The notes: a model not told the origin generated them from the sequence alone. DNA of 59,493 nucleotides from an uncultured Saprospiraceae bacterium (GCA_937928405.1 CALFWZ010000003.1:1-59493); one strand, 5' to 3'. Positions 25,393-35,489 are shown, counted from the stretch's first letter. Numbers and translations are program-made.

Positions 25393-28300
25393 TTATAATG
25401 CTCGAATTTTAATATTTCTAAATGCTACACCATCTCCATGATCTTGCAACATAATATGTCCTTTTTTAAAAGTTCCAAAATCTGCCGACATATCTTTAAA
25501 TTTACTATTGGCAATCATCTCTTTCCATTGATCGCCAAACATTTCGAAATGTACAACTTTCTTTCCGTTTAACCAGAATTCTACCTTACCTTTTAGGCTC
25601 CGAATCATCACCTCGTTCCACGCGCCAGCCGATTTGACCATCATCATACTTGTTTCCAACATATCATAAAGATCGCCTGCTCGGTGTGTTCGGTATTTAG
25701 AATCAGGATGACAAGTATTATCCAAAATCTGCATTTCAGGTCCCGTCATATATCCAGCATGGTATTTATCGGATTCGACGGCATTAAAGAAAATACCACT
25801 ATTGCCACAATCTGCAATTTTCCATTCCAGCATTAATTCAAAATCCTCGTATTCTTTTTCACTGGTCAGATCACCACCATCCTTGGCGTAGGTGACGCCG
25901 TCTTTGGGTAATACCTCTAGGGTGATCGCACCGTCTTTGACAACCCAGCTACTACCTGGTTTATCTTTTCTATAAGTATGCCAGCCGTCCAAATTTTTTC
26001 CATTAAATAAAAGCTCCCAACCTGCTGCTGCTTCTCCCGGAGATAAGGTATTTAAGCTGCTCGCTAGATATTGGGCAGGTGTTGCTTGAACGGTACCGTT
26101 GAGTCCTTGAGGAATTTGATTCATATTATACCAAGCTTCCGTAGACCAGAGTTCATGTTGTTGTTCGCTGACAAAATATTTATTGAGATGAATATAGAGC
26201 ATATGCCCTGGCTTCATTCCTTTTAATTCTAAGAATACTTTTTTACGATCTTCTGAAACGGTAGCAGAAAGTACCCGCATTTTTTCTAGACCCAGTTTTG
26301 GACCACCGTAAGCTTCCGTAGGTTTATAATAAAATTGTTCAACATCATAGTCAGCGGTATTCCACCCGTCACCTAGTTTTAAGGGTTCGGTAAACTCAAT
26401 TTCCAAGCCATTGGTTTTAGCGCGTACGGCTAGCATTTCAAAGACAGAATTTTGGTTATAAGTCAATTTTTGTAATCCATACCAAAGTGTTCCATCGTGC
26501 CGCCAGTTACCAGAACTACCAATTCCACCGACATACAAACCACCGTCTGGTCCCCAAACCATTCGGTTGACACCTGCTTCGAGTCCTTGTGTAAATCGGA
26601 AGAGTGCACCTTGAATTTGACCATTTATCGTTTCTGGAAAAACTCTTTTGATTCCTCCGTGGGTTACTTCTCCATGGATCAATTGATCTTTATAAGGTCC
26701 CACGTTTATCTTCATTGGGGTAGAAGGCGAATTACCAATTTCATCTTGTGGCATCCAAACCACCGGTGGTGTTTCTTTTAGGTTAGCGGTTCCCGCAAAA
26801 TCAACCGAACGTGATCCGTACCAGTTGCCTTCTTGGATATGCAAAATCTTACAGGATGGCAACCAGTCTCCTTGATTGTCAGCTACAAAAATTTCATTGT
26901 TTGGTCCCAGTCCAATTCCGTTGGGCGTTCGTAATCCGCTGGCGATAAATTCCACCGAACCATCTTCCTTACTGATTTTGACGACTTTCCCTCGATCTTG
27001 AATCTGAGGTTGTGTGCTAGCACCACCGGGATTGATGGCCGTAGCGAGGGTTGCATAAAAATAGCCTTCTTTATAAATGAGTCCAAAAGCAAATTCGTGA
27101 AAATTAGCAGAGACTTTCCAGTTTTTAGAAACCGTTTGGTATTCATCAATAATATCATCGCCGTTCTTATCAATCAGTTTGGTGAGTTCTTGTTTTTGTA
27201 AAACATAAATTTCGTTATCGACTACTTTTATTCCAAGTGGTTCGGCCAAGCCAGCGGCAATTTGTTTTACTTTAATATCATTATGATCTTCGGCATTTAA
27301 ATTATCTAACAAAAAAATACCTCCAGACGGCTCCCAAACAGAAACAACCATTCGTCCATCTGCTAGAAAGTCCATACCTCCTACTTTTGGCTGAAAATCA
27401 TCGGGGCGCGCTTGACTAAGCGTAAAAGCAGGGTGTACCGAATTGAGTGGAAGTTTATCACCAGGCACTTGAATGGTCGCTGCGATGGATAGGTTTTTGG
27501 TCATTTCTTTTGGACGATCTTTGGCCAAATGACCAAACATTTCGCGCGGAACGATCTCATATGCAACCGACCCCAATGGCTTATATTGAAGCACTAAACT
27601 CTTGCCACCATATCCTTGGAAATAATCAATTCGAATGGGGTGGAAGCCTGGCTTGAGTGCAATTTTTCCGTCTTTGATATCGGCACCGTGTGATCCATCG
27701 TGGTTGATGACCATTTTATCATCGATAAATAACATAGAGCCATCATCACTGATTAATCTAAAATTATAAATACCTTCTTCTTTGATGACTAAATAACCTT
27801 GTAAAAAGATAGCAGCGTTGTCGTCCATGCTGACCATGTTGGTTTGACTGATCGCTACATCTGGAATAATACCTGCGGAAGTGAGTCTGCCACCAGAGCG
27901 CGTATCGGCTAATTTACTGAGGTCTTTTTTATAACTATACATTTTAGTTACTAGTCCAGGAAATAAATCTTCTTCTTTGATGTCTTTATTTCCATAAACA
28001 TAATCTTGTGCTTCCGGAGCGGCGGCACTTCCTTGCGCTCCTTTATCATTTGGATCCATTGCTAGAATATAAGCAACCATCGTTTGCAAATCTTCGTCAG
28101 GAACTTTTGGGTGCGCACTCATTACTTGTGGCCCCCAAACACCGCTGCCACCTACTTTGATTTTGTTGGCGAGCATGGCAATATTATCATCCGTGGTAGT
28201 GTATTTTTCGGCAATGGCTTTGTAAGAAGGACCGATGGTTTTACGATTAGCGTTATGGCAACTCCGGCAATCGCTGCGTGCAATTAATTTAGCACCGCTG

Positions 28301-29082
28301 GGCGAATCCGCACTTTCGACGGCTGGTTTGTTTTCGTTTTCGACAAGTGGTTCTTTGATAAAAGGAGTAGTGAGGGTGGTTGTTTTGTTATTGTTTAATA
28401 ATATTTTTCCGTTTACGGCGACGCCAGAATATTTTCCCAATTTCACTTCTTTTTCATCCAAGAAATTTAGCGTTCCATCCGCTTTGATTTGTTCTTTTAC
28501 CGCAACGGAATTGACGTTGAGTTTTAATCCTACTTGTACGCCTTCCGGAACATTTTCGGTGGTAAATATTCTTTGCAAACCTGCGAGTCCACTTTCTGTG
28601 GGATGATAAACTGGACGTTCGTAAACTTTAATGGATTTTTCATTACCATAATTAAGTTGATACATCAATTCTCCTTGTCCATCTACGATTCGGTGTCCAC
28701 GGTACTTTATATCGGGAATAATTTCTTTTCCATTTTGCACCAAGTACCAAGGCTCTTTATATTCATTGATAAAATAAGCATCCCCAACCGAAGTAGGTTG
28801 TGGACCGTGCGCTGTGGTATAGACCGCACCATCAAAATCCACGTATCCTTTCCAAGCTTTATAGATCGCGGCCGTTTCGGTATTGTAAGAAACGAGAAAG
28901 TCGGGAGCGAGCGAGAGCGTAATCATCCGCGGCTGCAAGTCCATGATAGATCGAAAGATCCAAGGCTGATTGGAGTCGGCGAAAGAGGTAGCAGAATCGC
29001 TAGCTCCTCCTTTGGTGGTCGGATCGTTTTGACAAGCGAAGAGGGTGAGGAAGAAGAATAGAATGAAAAAACGAAATCTCAT
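25393..29082 (-). CDS. Multidomain lipoprotein: cytochrome c, PA14, sorbosone-dehydrogenase-like propeller and DUF1080
   Basis: 1229 aa. Domains in order: lipobox LFAC (Cys17); an N-terminal beta region (40-245); a class I cytochrome c (about 265-345) with heme motif C272-R-S-C-H276 and axial Met in PQVMSAHP; PA14 (about 380-510); a six-bladed propeller like PQQ-type glucose/sorbosone dehydrogenases (about 560-870; GLRTPNGIGLGPNNEIFVAD); a linker; and DUF1080, the 3-keto-disaccharide hydrolase fold (about 1020-1229; GWELLFNGKNLDGWHTY to HIMLQDHGDGVAFRNIKI). It is an envelope protein predicted to bind glycans, pass electrons through its heme and cleave or bind 3-keto glycosides. It is first in a minus-strand set with MFS and Gfo/Idh genes. 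Confidence 0.88.
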   Translation of the reverse strand: MRFRFFILFFFLTLFACQNDPTTKGGASDSATSFADSNQPWIFRSIMDLQPRMITLSLAPDFLVSYNTETAAIYKAWKGYVDFDGAVYTTAHGPQPTSVGDAYFINEYKEPWYLVQNGKEIIPDIKYRGHRIVDGQGELMYQLNYGNEKSIKVYERPVYHPTESGLAGLQRIFTTENVPEGVQVGLKLNVNSVAVKEQIKADGTLNFLDEKEVKLGKYSGVAVNGKILLNNNKTTTLTTPFIKEPLVENENKPAVESADSPSGAKLIARSDCRSCHNANRKTIGPSYKAIAEKYTTTDDNIAMLANKIKVGGSGVWGPQVMSAHPKVPDEDLQTMVAYILAMDPNDKGAQGSAAAPEAQDYVYGNKDIKEEDLFPGLVTKMYSYKKDLSKLADTRSGGRLTSAGIIPDVAISQTNMVSMDDNAAIFLQGYLVIKEEGIYNFRLISDDGSMLFIDDKMVINHDGSHGADIKDGKIALKPGFHPIRIDYFQGYGGKSLVLQYKPLGSVAYEIVPREMFGHLAKDRPKEMTKNLSIAATIQVPGDKLPLNSVHPAFTLSQARPDDFQPKVGGMDFLADGRMVVSVWEPSGGIFLLDNLNAEDHNDIKVKQIAAGLAEPLGIKVVDNEIYVLQKQELTKLIDKNGDDIIDEYQTVSKNWKVSANFHEFAFGLIYKEGYFYATLATAINPGGASTQPQIQDRGKVVKISKEDGSVEFIASGLRTPNGIGLGPNNEIFVADNQGDWLPSCKILHIQEGNWYGSRSVDFAGTANLKETPPVVWMPQDEIGNSPSTPMKINVGPYKDQLIHGEVTHGGIKRVFPETINGQIQGALFRFTQGLEAGVNRMVWGPDGGLYVGGIGSSGNWRHDGTLWYGLQKLTYNQNSVFEMLAVRAKTNGLEIEFTEPLKLGDGWNTADYDVEQFYYKPTEAYGGPKLGLEKMRVLSATVSEDRKKVFLELKGMKPGHMLYIHLNKYFVSEQQHELWSTEAWYNMNQIPQGLNGTVQATPAQYLASSLNTLSPGEAAAGWELLFNGKNLDGWHTYRKDKPGSSWVVKDGAITLEVLPKDGVTYAKDGGDLTSEKEYEDFELMLEWKIADCGNSGIFFNAVESDKYHAGYMTGPEMQILDNTCHPDSKYRTHRAGDLYDMLETSMMMVKSAGAWNEVMIRSLKGKVEFWLNGKKVVHFEMFGDQWKEMIANSKFKDMSADFGTFKKGHIMLQDHGDGVAFRNIKIRAL

Positions 29083-29323
29083 GGCGGGTTTAATTTAGTG
29101 GTTATTCTCGAATACAGTGTGAGTTACTGTAAAATTTGCACTAAGCTAGTAAAACACTGGGTTTTTACCTAAAATTTCTTTGGAAAAGTAAAGATGTGAT
29201 GGTTGGCAGGTCGATATTCGAAATAGGAGAAACTATATGATTTTGTTGGTGTTATTAAGAAAATACTAGGTAATATCATCATTGAATAATATTGGATGTT
29301 CTCAAAAGGAAAATAATAATAAA

Positions 29324-30118
29324 ATGTCCTACTTAAAATTTATCAATATAAACACTGAAAAGACCAATCCTTTTCCTTACAACGTATCAGCTATTAAGTA
29401 TGCAAAAAATATGGATGTATCTAGTAAGCTCAATTTTTTTGTCGGTGATAATGGTACTGGAAAATCTACCTTGCTCGAAACGATTGCTTTTAGGTTGCAA
29501 CTACCACATATGGATGGGTCAGAATATTCAAAAAAATCTTTTCAAGCATCCATAAAACTGGCAAGTGAACTTGAGATGTCATTTAATATCAATCGGCCAA
29601 CTGGCTTTTTCTTTAGGGCAGAAGATTTTGGAGATTATTTGAATAGTGTCAATCGAGCAGATTACGGATTACATTCGCACTTGAAGTCATTAGAAGGAGA
29701 AGTCCCTGACCGCATTATACAAGAAATGAAAGATAATTCTAATTATCAGTTATACCATATGAGAAAAAACTATGGACAGGAATTAGGCGCATTTTCACAC
29801 GGCGAAGCTTATCTGAAAATAATTAACGAAAAAATTCAAAAGCCTGGAATTTATTTACTCGATGAGCCTGAAGCAGCTTTATCTCCCGCCAAGCAATTAA
29901 CATTAATATATCAGATTATTGAACACCTAAATCATCATATTTCTCAGTTTTTTATTGCCACACATTCTCCCATGCTTATGGCCATTCCTAATGCCACCAT
30001 ATTTGAAATTACAGAAGATGGAATGACAAAAACGGATCTAGAAGACACCGAACATTACCGAATTACCAAAAGTTTTTTAAATAATCCGGAAATGTATCTT
30101 AGACATTTGAAGAGCTAA
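29324..30118 (+). CDS. Stand-alone ABC-type (AAA/SMC-like) ATPase
   Basis: The frame begins with TTG at 29282, but the ATG at 29324 (MSYLKFININ) is the natural start (264 aa). Motifs: Walker A GDNGTGKST, ABC-like signature FSHGEAYL, Walker B IYLLDEPEAAL and H-loop ATHSPML. There is no membrane segment and no partner permease. It resembles the short AAA_21/AAA_23 ATPases that occur singly or with nucleases. No nuclease or toxin-like gene follows, so no defence role is claimed. The 241-bp upstream gap (29083-29323) shows no gene. A hairpin 79 bp downstream suggests a single-gene transcript. Confidence 0.85.
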   Translation: MSYLKFININTEKTNPFPYNVSAIKYAKNMDVSSKLNFFVGDNGTGKSTLLETIAFRLQLPHMDGSEYSKKSFQASIKLASELEMSFNINRPTGFFFRAEDFGDYLNSVNRADYGLHSHLKSLEGEVPDRIIQEMKDNSNYQLYHMRKNYGQELGAFSHGEAYLKIINEKIQKPGIYLLDEPEAALSPAKQLTLIYQIIEHLNHHISQFFIATHSPMLMAIPNATIFEITEDGMTKTDLEDTEHYRITKSFLNNPEMYLRHLKS

Positions 30119-30196
30119 TACGATTTATATACTCTTGAAATTGTTTAATAGTGTTCATGACTGCGGACGATCTATTTTTACCACAAGTTTTGATAA

Positions 30197-30232
30197 CAAA
30201 AGCATCTCCCGACTCATCAGGAGATGCTTTTG
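30197..30232 (+). terminator. Terminator after the ATPase gene
   Basis: A 13-bp perfect stem (caaaagcatctcc / ggagatgcttttg) with a 10-nt loop. Flanking A and T runs allow function in either direction. Confidence 0.85.
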
Positions 30233-30267
30233 TATTTAACGTATAATTTATCAATCCGTAGACGCCT

Positions 30268-30357
30268 CCCATCCGCTTTCGTGGTGCCTTCCCTCAACGT
30301 ATTATCATACGTTGCCCTCCTTTCAGTCGGGATCGGTCAGTTATCCGCACATCAACC
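30268..30357. repeat. GC-rich dispersed repeat, copy A
   Basis: It contains cccatccgctttcg (30268-30281), a small hairpin aacgtat-tatc-atacgtt (30296-30313) and a 22-bp block (30314-30335) identical to one at 47840-47861. It ends at the stop codon of the minus-strand S9 peptidase gene. It is more GC-rich than the flanks. Confidence 0.8.
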
Positions 30358-32496
30358 CTACTTCGTGCCCTCTCCAATCGACTGCACCATATACCGAATT
30401 ACCTTCTCCATCAAATGCACGCGATCCTTTCCACGTACATTATGCGGATGCATTGGATAAGGGAAAAAATCCATCTGTACACCTGCATCTACAAATGCTT
30501 TTACGAGGGCAAGATTATGTTGCATTACTACCACATCATCTACCGTACCGTGGATCAATAATAAATCTCCTTTCAGATTTGAGACATGATTCATCAAGCG
30601 ATTTTTTTCATAGCCAGCTTCATTTTCTTCTGGGCGATCCATATACCGTTCGCCGTACATCACTTCGTAGTATTTCCAATCAGTCACGGGACCACCCGCC
30701 ACGCCAGCCTTAAATACACCGGGGTGATGGAGCATTAAAGACGTCGTCATAAATCCACCGTAGCTCCAGCCATGAACGGCCATTCTATCCGTATCGGCGT
30801 AGGGTAGGGTTTTTAAATATTCCACCCCTGCTAATTGGTCTTCCATTTCTGGGGTGCCAAGGCGACGGTGAATCGTATTTTCAAAATCAAAACCTCGATT
30901 GGCAGAACCTCTATTATCAACCGTAAAAACTAGATATCCTTGTTCTGCTAGGTAATGCATCCAGAGCGGCGCACCTGCCCCCCAACGGTTGGTGACCATC
31001 TGTGCGTGTGGGCCACCGTATACATAAACGACCACGGGATATTTTTTGTCCGCAGAGAAATGACTGGGCTTAATCATTCGTGCATTCAGCATTGGACCAC
31101 CTGGAGATTTGATTTCGAGTAATTCGGTTGTTGGCTGAGCGTAGCCTTCCATTTTATTTTTTGAAACAGAAATAGTTCTTAAAACTTTACCATCAAGGTC
31201 AATCATATTAATCGTATAAGGTTCTTCCAAACTAGAATAAGTATCCAATAATTGATCTCCTTTTTGATTTAATTTAAAATTATGAATCCCTGGTTTTCCT
31301 GGAATTTGCATTTGATCACTACCGTCTAAGTTGACAGAATATGCATATTGATTTAAGCCAGATTCGTCCGTTCCTTTGACCAATAATTTTTTACCACTAC
31401 TATCTAGACCAATGATGTTGAGTGTTACCCAATTGCCTTTGGTGACTTGATTAAGCAGGGTGCCGTTTTTATTATAACGATAGACATGCATAAACCCATC
31501 TCGTTCACTCATCCATAAAAACTCATTGGAATTATTGGGTAAAAACCAAACAGGGTTTTCAGGTTCTACATATTTATCATGTTTTTCTTCAAAGAGCGTT
31601 TTTACAAAATCGCCTGTTATGGCATTGTATTGATTGAGCCACATTCGATTTTGATCACGGTTTACAACGGCGATATAAATGAATTCGTTATTTGGACCCC
31701 ATCCTAAATTCGTCAGATACTGATCTTCTTCTCCGGTTGTTTTTAGATAAACGGTTTGTCGAGTCATTCGGTGATAAACACCAATTTTGGCTTTCTCACT
31801 TTTCTGACCTGCCATCGGATATTTGACCGTTCGCAAGACCCCGGGTGTGGTGTTGATGTCTAGTAGCGGATAATCAGCTACATTGGTTTCGTCTTTCTCA
31901 TAAAAAGCCAAATGCTTTCCGTCGGGTGACCAAAAAGTTCCTTTACCAATTCCAAACTCATAACGAGCGATGGCTTGACCACTGACCGTATTGCGATCCG
32001 TGTTATCTTTAACTGTTGTTTTGGGAATACCAATCGTAGCGGTGTAAAGATCATTATCTATCGTATAAGCCAGCTGGTTATACTTATAAAGGAAGTCTGC
32101 ATTAGCTGCACCACGGGCATGTGGCGTTAGTAAGAATCCTTGATTTTTATCAATATCATAAGCGATATAGGAGGTGTCATGGTGAAAATAAAAACGGTTG
32201 GCATCTACCCAATGCACCCCAGGGAATCGTTTTAGGTCTAGTTGACAACCCTTATTAAGGTGATCAAGTGTGACGGTAGCCTGTGATTTTTCCCCTTCAT
32301 CTATCATGACGGCCTGTCGGTCAGCAGATAGGTAAGCAAAATTATTTGTTTCTGGAATCCATTGTAGGTTGGCCAGTCGATCTGGTGCAAAGGTGGTACC
32401 TCGTTTTAAGATGGCATCAGAAAGGGTGAGCTGCATGGTTTGAGCAGATAGTCCGAGCGTAAGCAATAATAGGCAAAACGTAAGTAAGTTTTTCAT
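30358..32496 (-). CDS. S9 family prolyl oligopeptidase/DPP-IV-like peptidase
   Basis: 712 aa with a signal peptide ending at GLSAQ, so periplasmic. The N-terminal part is a DPP-IV-type propeller; the C-terminal alpha/beta-hydrolase carries the triad Ser578 (GWSYGGFM), Asp near 653 (HGTVDDVV) and His685 (MHPHNVRG). The region VVVYVYGGPHAQMV ahead of the nucleophile is typical of S9. It should release dipeptides, perhaps X-Pro, from peptides entering the periplasm. The DPP-IV double-Glu motif was not pinned down, so the exact specificity is open. It is monocistronic; a GC-rich repeat adjoins its stop. Confidence 0.9.
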   Translation of the reverse strand: MKNLLTFCLLLLTLGLSAQTMQLTLSDAILKRGTTFAPDRLANLQWIPETNNFAYLSADRQAVMIDEGEKSQATVTLDHLNKGCQLDLKRFPGVHWVDANRFYFHHDTSYIAYDIDKNQGFLLTPHARGAANADFLYKYNQLAYTIDNDLYTATIGIPKTTVKDNTDRNTVSGQAIARYEFGIGKGTFWSPDGKHLAFYEKDETNVADYPLLDINTTPGVLRTVKYPMAGQKSEKAKIGVYHRMTRQTVYLKTTGEEDQYLTNLGWGPNNEFIYIAVVNRDQNRMWLNQYNAITGDFVKTLFEEKHDKYVEPENPVWFLPNNSNEFLWMSERDGFMHVYRYNKNGTLLNQVTKGNWVTLNIIGLDSSGKKLLVKGTDESGLNQYAYSVNLDGSDQMQIPGKPGIHNFKLNQKGDQLLDTYSSLEEPYTINMIDLDGKVLRTISVSKNKMEGYAQPTTELLEIKSPGGPMLNARMIKPSHFSADKKYPVVVYVYGGPHAQMVTNRWGAGAPLWMHYLAEQGYLVFTVDNRGSANRGFDFENTIHRRLGTPEMEDQLAGVEYLKTLPYADTDRMAVHGWSYGGFMTTSLMLHHPGVFKAGVAGGPVTDWKYYEVMYGERYMDRPEENEAGYEKNRLMNHVSNLKGDLLLIHGTVDDVVVMQHNLALVKAFVDAGVQMDFFPYPMHPHNVRGKDRVHLMEKVIRYMVQSIGEGTK

Positions 32497-32575
32497 GATA
32501 AATGTTGATTTAAAAAATTCCCCACTAAGGTAAGGACTTTACGGAAACTGGCAACGCTGTTTTTAAACAAGTTCC

Positions 32576-32615
32576 AAAAAAAAAGCACCAATGCCGATAT
32601 TCGACATTGGTGCTT
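32576..32615 (-). terminator. Minus-strand terminator of the coiled-coil thioredoxin-fold gene
   Basis: An 11-bp perfect stem (aagcaccaatg / cattggtgctt, 32583-32615). On the minus strand it is followed by a run of T (plus-strand A-run at 32576-32584). Confidence 0.88.
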
Positions 32616-32643
32616 GTAGAGACAATTCATGAATTGTCTCTAC
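32616..32643. repeat. GTAGAGAC-class palindrome, copy 2
   Basis: A perfect palindrome with 13-bp arms (gtagagacaattc / gaattgtctctac) around 2 nt, directly beside a terminator stem. It is homologous to the copy at 5247-5274. Confidence 0.88.
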
Positions 32644-32655
32644 GGTTTCAACCAT

Positions 32656-35370
32656 CTAAAACCCTTTTAAGAGATTTAAGTGTTTCTTGATGGTATGTTC
32701 AAGTCCCGCCAATACTTGTGGTGAATTTTTAGAGAAGGTCGCAATTCGTTGCCCTTCCTCATCTAATACCACGTGTGATGGGATTTTAGAAATATACATA
32801 TTCGAGATGATGTCTGAACCGTTGGCGATAATCTGATATTTAAATCCAGCAGCTTGAGCAGCGGCCATGGCGGTAGCAGAATCATCCGTGGAGATACCAA
32901 TAAAGATCACGTTTTGTCCTTGGTATTTATCTACCATACTGTTAAGTGTGGGAATAATATCCATTGAACCAGGATCATCACTTCTCCAAAAATTAAGTAC
33001 AACTGTTTTGCCTGCGAAGTTGGCAATGTTGAAATTGGCGGCTTCTATGGTTTGAACCGTTGAAGAAGGAGTCGCATCGTCTAAAGCTGGTTCGATGATT
33101 ACTTTTTCGGGAACCGCTACTTCAACAGGAATGGATTCAATTTCCATTTCTTTAACCTCAGATTCGATCTCAGGAGTTTCTACTGTTGGCGTTTCCATTT
33201 CAGGAAGCGCAGGAGTTTCCATTTGATTAGCGGCATCTTCTAGTTGTTTAAGTCGTAACGCTTCTTCTTGAATGGCTAATTCCTGAGCTTGTTCTTCTGC
33301 TTGCGTTTCGGCAATTAGTCTTTCGGCAGCGAGTTTGTCTGCTTCCATCTGTTGTTGTACTTCCGCTTCGGCAGCAGCTTTTTCTTCCATTGCTTTTTGC
33401 AATTTTCTATCTTCGACTTCTATTTTGTGTTGGCGAGCTTTCTCTTCTGCTTCCAACCTTTTAGCTTCCGCTTCGGCAGCTTGTGCTTCTATTTTTTCTT
33501 TTTCCTTTCTAACTTTTTCAATCTGCTGTGCTTTTCGTTGCTTTTCATCTTCGGCAATATTAGCAGCTTTAATTTTACTTTTCTTGAGTTCTTCCGCTAA
33601 TCGAGCTTCCTCTTTGATTCTTTCTTTCTCTACTTTTTGGAGACGCTTACGTTCTTTCTCCAGTTGTTTCTGTCGTTTCTTTTCCGCTTTCTGTTGTTGC
33701 TTTAATAACTCTTTTTTCTCTTTTTCCGCTTTTTGAGCGCGCTTGATTTCAGCTAGACGATTGGCTTCTTTTTCTTTAGCGATTTTTTCGCGTAGTGCTT
33801 CCTCTTCCTGCTTTCTTTTTTCTACTAATTCTTTTTGCTTATTTTCGGCTGCAATGGCTTGCTGAATAGCTTCGTTTTTCAGGCGTGCAGCTTCTATTTC
33901 TCCTTGCAGCTTTAGTTCAGCGAGTTCCGTTTCTTGTTTGATTCGGGCTTTTTCCATTTCAGCCAGACGGTCCTGTTCTTCTAGGTAAGCTTTTTGTTGA
34001 GCTGCTTCTTCGAGTTTTAGTTTTTCGAGGTCAGCAATTCGCTGTTCTTCTATTCTTTTTTCTTCGGCTAATTGGTTGAGTCTTGCTTGTTCTTCGGATT
34101 CTGCTTTCAGGCGAATGATTTCCAATTCTCCTTGTCTTTTTAGCTCGGCCAGTTCTGCTTCCTGTTGCTTACGTTGCTTGGCTAGTTCTGCATATCGTTC
34201 CTGTTCCGCCTTGATGGCTTCCTGACGTTTGAGTTCTGCTTCCTGATCCGCTTTCAACCGTTCGAGTCTTTTTTCTTCTGCGATTCGTTGGCGTTCGATT
34301 TCTGCCAATTTTTGTTGTTCTTCGCGCGCTTTTTGCTTACGAGCTTCTTCCAGAATAAGTTGTTTTTGTAAAGCTTCAATCCGAGCTTCTTCTGCTTTGC
34401 TTTGGTGTTCTAATTCAGCTAGTCGGCGCTCTTCTTGCTTCAGTGCCTCTAGTTGTAAGGCTTCGGATTTTCGAGCTGCTGCTAATTCTTGTAAACGAAG
34501 TTCTTCCATTTTACGAGCTTCTTCTATTTCAGCGAGTCGAGCTGCTTCTTCTCTCTGGGTTTTCAGTCGGTTCGCTTCTATTTCTTTTTGTTGTTTGAGT
34601 GCTTCCAATCGAGCTTTTTCGTTGGCCTGATCACGAACTAATTGATCCATTTTAGCCGCTTCCGCAGCGATAGCAGCTTGTCTTTCCTCTTCTTTTCGGC
34701 GAAGGTCTTGTAACTCAGCTAATCGCGCCTCTTCTCGCATTCGTTTTTCTTCCATCGCTTTTAGATGTTCGCTAGAAGGAGAAGGTCTACTGTTTATTTC
34801 TTCTCGAATTTTTGATACTTTCTCAGGGCTGAGCTGACTTTGTTCCTCCCTTTGTATTGGTTCATTAGAACTTGGCGCATCAAAATTTTCTTTTTCTATT
34901 GTATCCATCTCTTCTATCTCAACTACTTCCACTTGCTTTTCTTGAGGCGGTGTCGTTGGACTTTTAATGACATAAGGTTGTTCTTCTTCTGTGGGAAGAT
35001 CAACTTCTGGGGTTGTTATTTTTTTAGGATTATCCTTCTCCTTTGCTTTTTGTTTTTTACGCTTTTTCTTCTTCTTTTTGGATGATTTTTTCGATTCTTC
35101 TACTGCTATATCGGTGGGGGCAGACGCGTTATCGATCAGGCCTTCCGCATCTGGAGCGGCCGCACGATGTAAATCTTCGATACTGATTTTTGATTGATGG
35201 TCTACTGATTCAATGGGTGTAGGATCTACGCTTTCGCCTTTCCGAGCCTTCATAGCACGTTCAAGAGCCTCCTTCCTGGCATCCTGCATGCTCGTTTTCT
35301 TAGTTTGAGCAGAAGCGGTAACCGCTATCGTTAATGACAGGCAGATAATGGTAATCTTAGCAATATTCAT
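32656..35370 (-). CDS. Exported long coiled-coil protein with a cysteine-less TlpA/thioredoxin-like C-terminus
   Basis: 904 aa. A signal peptide ends near VTASA (residue 21). A Pro/Glu/Lys-rich stretch follows, including a lysine block around residue 100. A very long charged coiled coil spans about 190-720, rich in Ala/Glu/Arg/Lys/Gln with repeated RLAELE-type heptads. The C-terminal 130 residues have a TlpA-like fold (KTVVLNFWRSDDPGSMDIIP, FIGISTDD, KIPSHVVLDEEG). The WCxxC motif is replaced by WRSDDP, so it cannot act as a thiol oxidoreductase. It is probably a periplasmic structural or tethering protein with a binding-type thioredoxin fold. It is monocistronic with its own terminator. Confidence 0.82.
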   Translation of the reverse strand: MNIAKITIICLSLTIAVTASAQTKKTSMQDARKEALERAMKARKGESVDPTPIESVDHQSKISIEDLHRAAAPDAEGLIDNASAPTDIAVEESKKSSKKKKKKRKKQKAKEKDNPKKITTPEVDLPTEEEQPYVIKSPTTPPQEKQVEVVEIEEMDTIEKENFDAPSSNEPIQREEQSQLSPEKVSKIREEINSRPSPSSEHLKAMEEKRMREEARLAELQDLRRKEEERQAAIAAEAAKMDQLVRDQANEKARLEALKQQKEIEANRLKTQREEAARLAEIEEARKMEELRLQELAAARKSEALQLEALKQEERRLAELEHQSKAEEARIEALQKQLILEEARKQKAREEQQKLAEIERQRIAEEKRLERLKADQEAELKRQEAIKAEQERYAELAKQRKQQEAELAELKRQGELEIIRLKAESEEQARLNQLAEEKRIEEQRIADLEKLKLEEAAQQKAYLEEQDRLAEMEKARIKQETELAELKLQGEIEAARLKNEAIQQAIAAENKQKELVEKRKQEEEALREKIAKEKEANRLAEIKRAQKAEKEKKELLKQQQKAEKKRQKQLEKERKRLQKVEKERIKEEARLAEELKKSKIKAANIAEDEKQRKAQQIEKVRKEKEKIEAQAAEAEAKRLEAEEKARQHKIEVEDRKLQKAMEEKAAAEAEVQQQMEADKLAAERLIAETQAEEQAQELAIQEEALRLKQLEDAANQMETPALPEMETPTVETPEIESEVKEMEIESIPVEVAVPEKVIIEPALDDATPSSTVQTIEAANFNIANFAGKTVVLNFWRSDDPGSMDIIPTLNSMVDKYQGQNVIFIGISTDDSATAMAAAQAAGFKYQIIANGSDIISNMYISKIPSHVVLDEEGQRIATFSKNSPQVLAGLEHTIKKHLNLLKGF

Positions 35371-35489
35371 ATTTTACTTTTTAGCAAAAAGATAGAATGC
35401 AGCAAATAAAAGTTGCTGGTATAATGGAAATTTCAAGGCAATCCTGCCAAAACAGGTTTATCCATTTGTTGTTATACTAAAATTAGTCC

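Noticed and set aside
30224..30713. Two plus-strand frames
   Set aside because: They cover the GC-rich repeat and the antisense of the S9 peptidase gene.
33335..33736. Ser/Cys/Phe-rich plus-strand frame
   Set aside because: Antisense of the Glu/Lys/Ala-rich coiled-coil gene; the composition is what its complement predicts.
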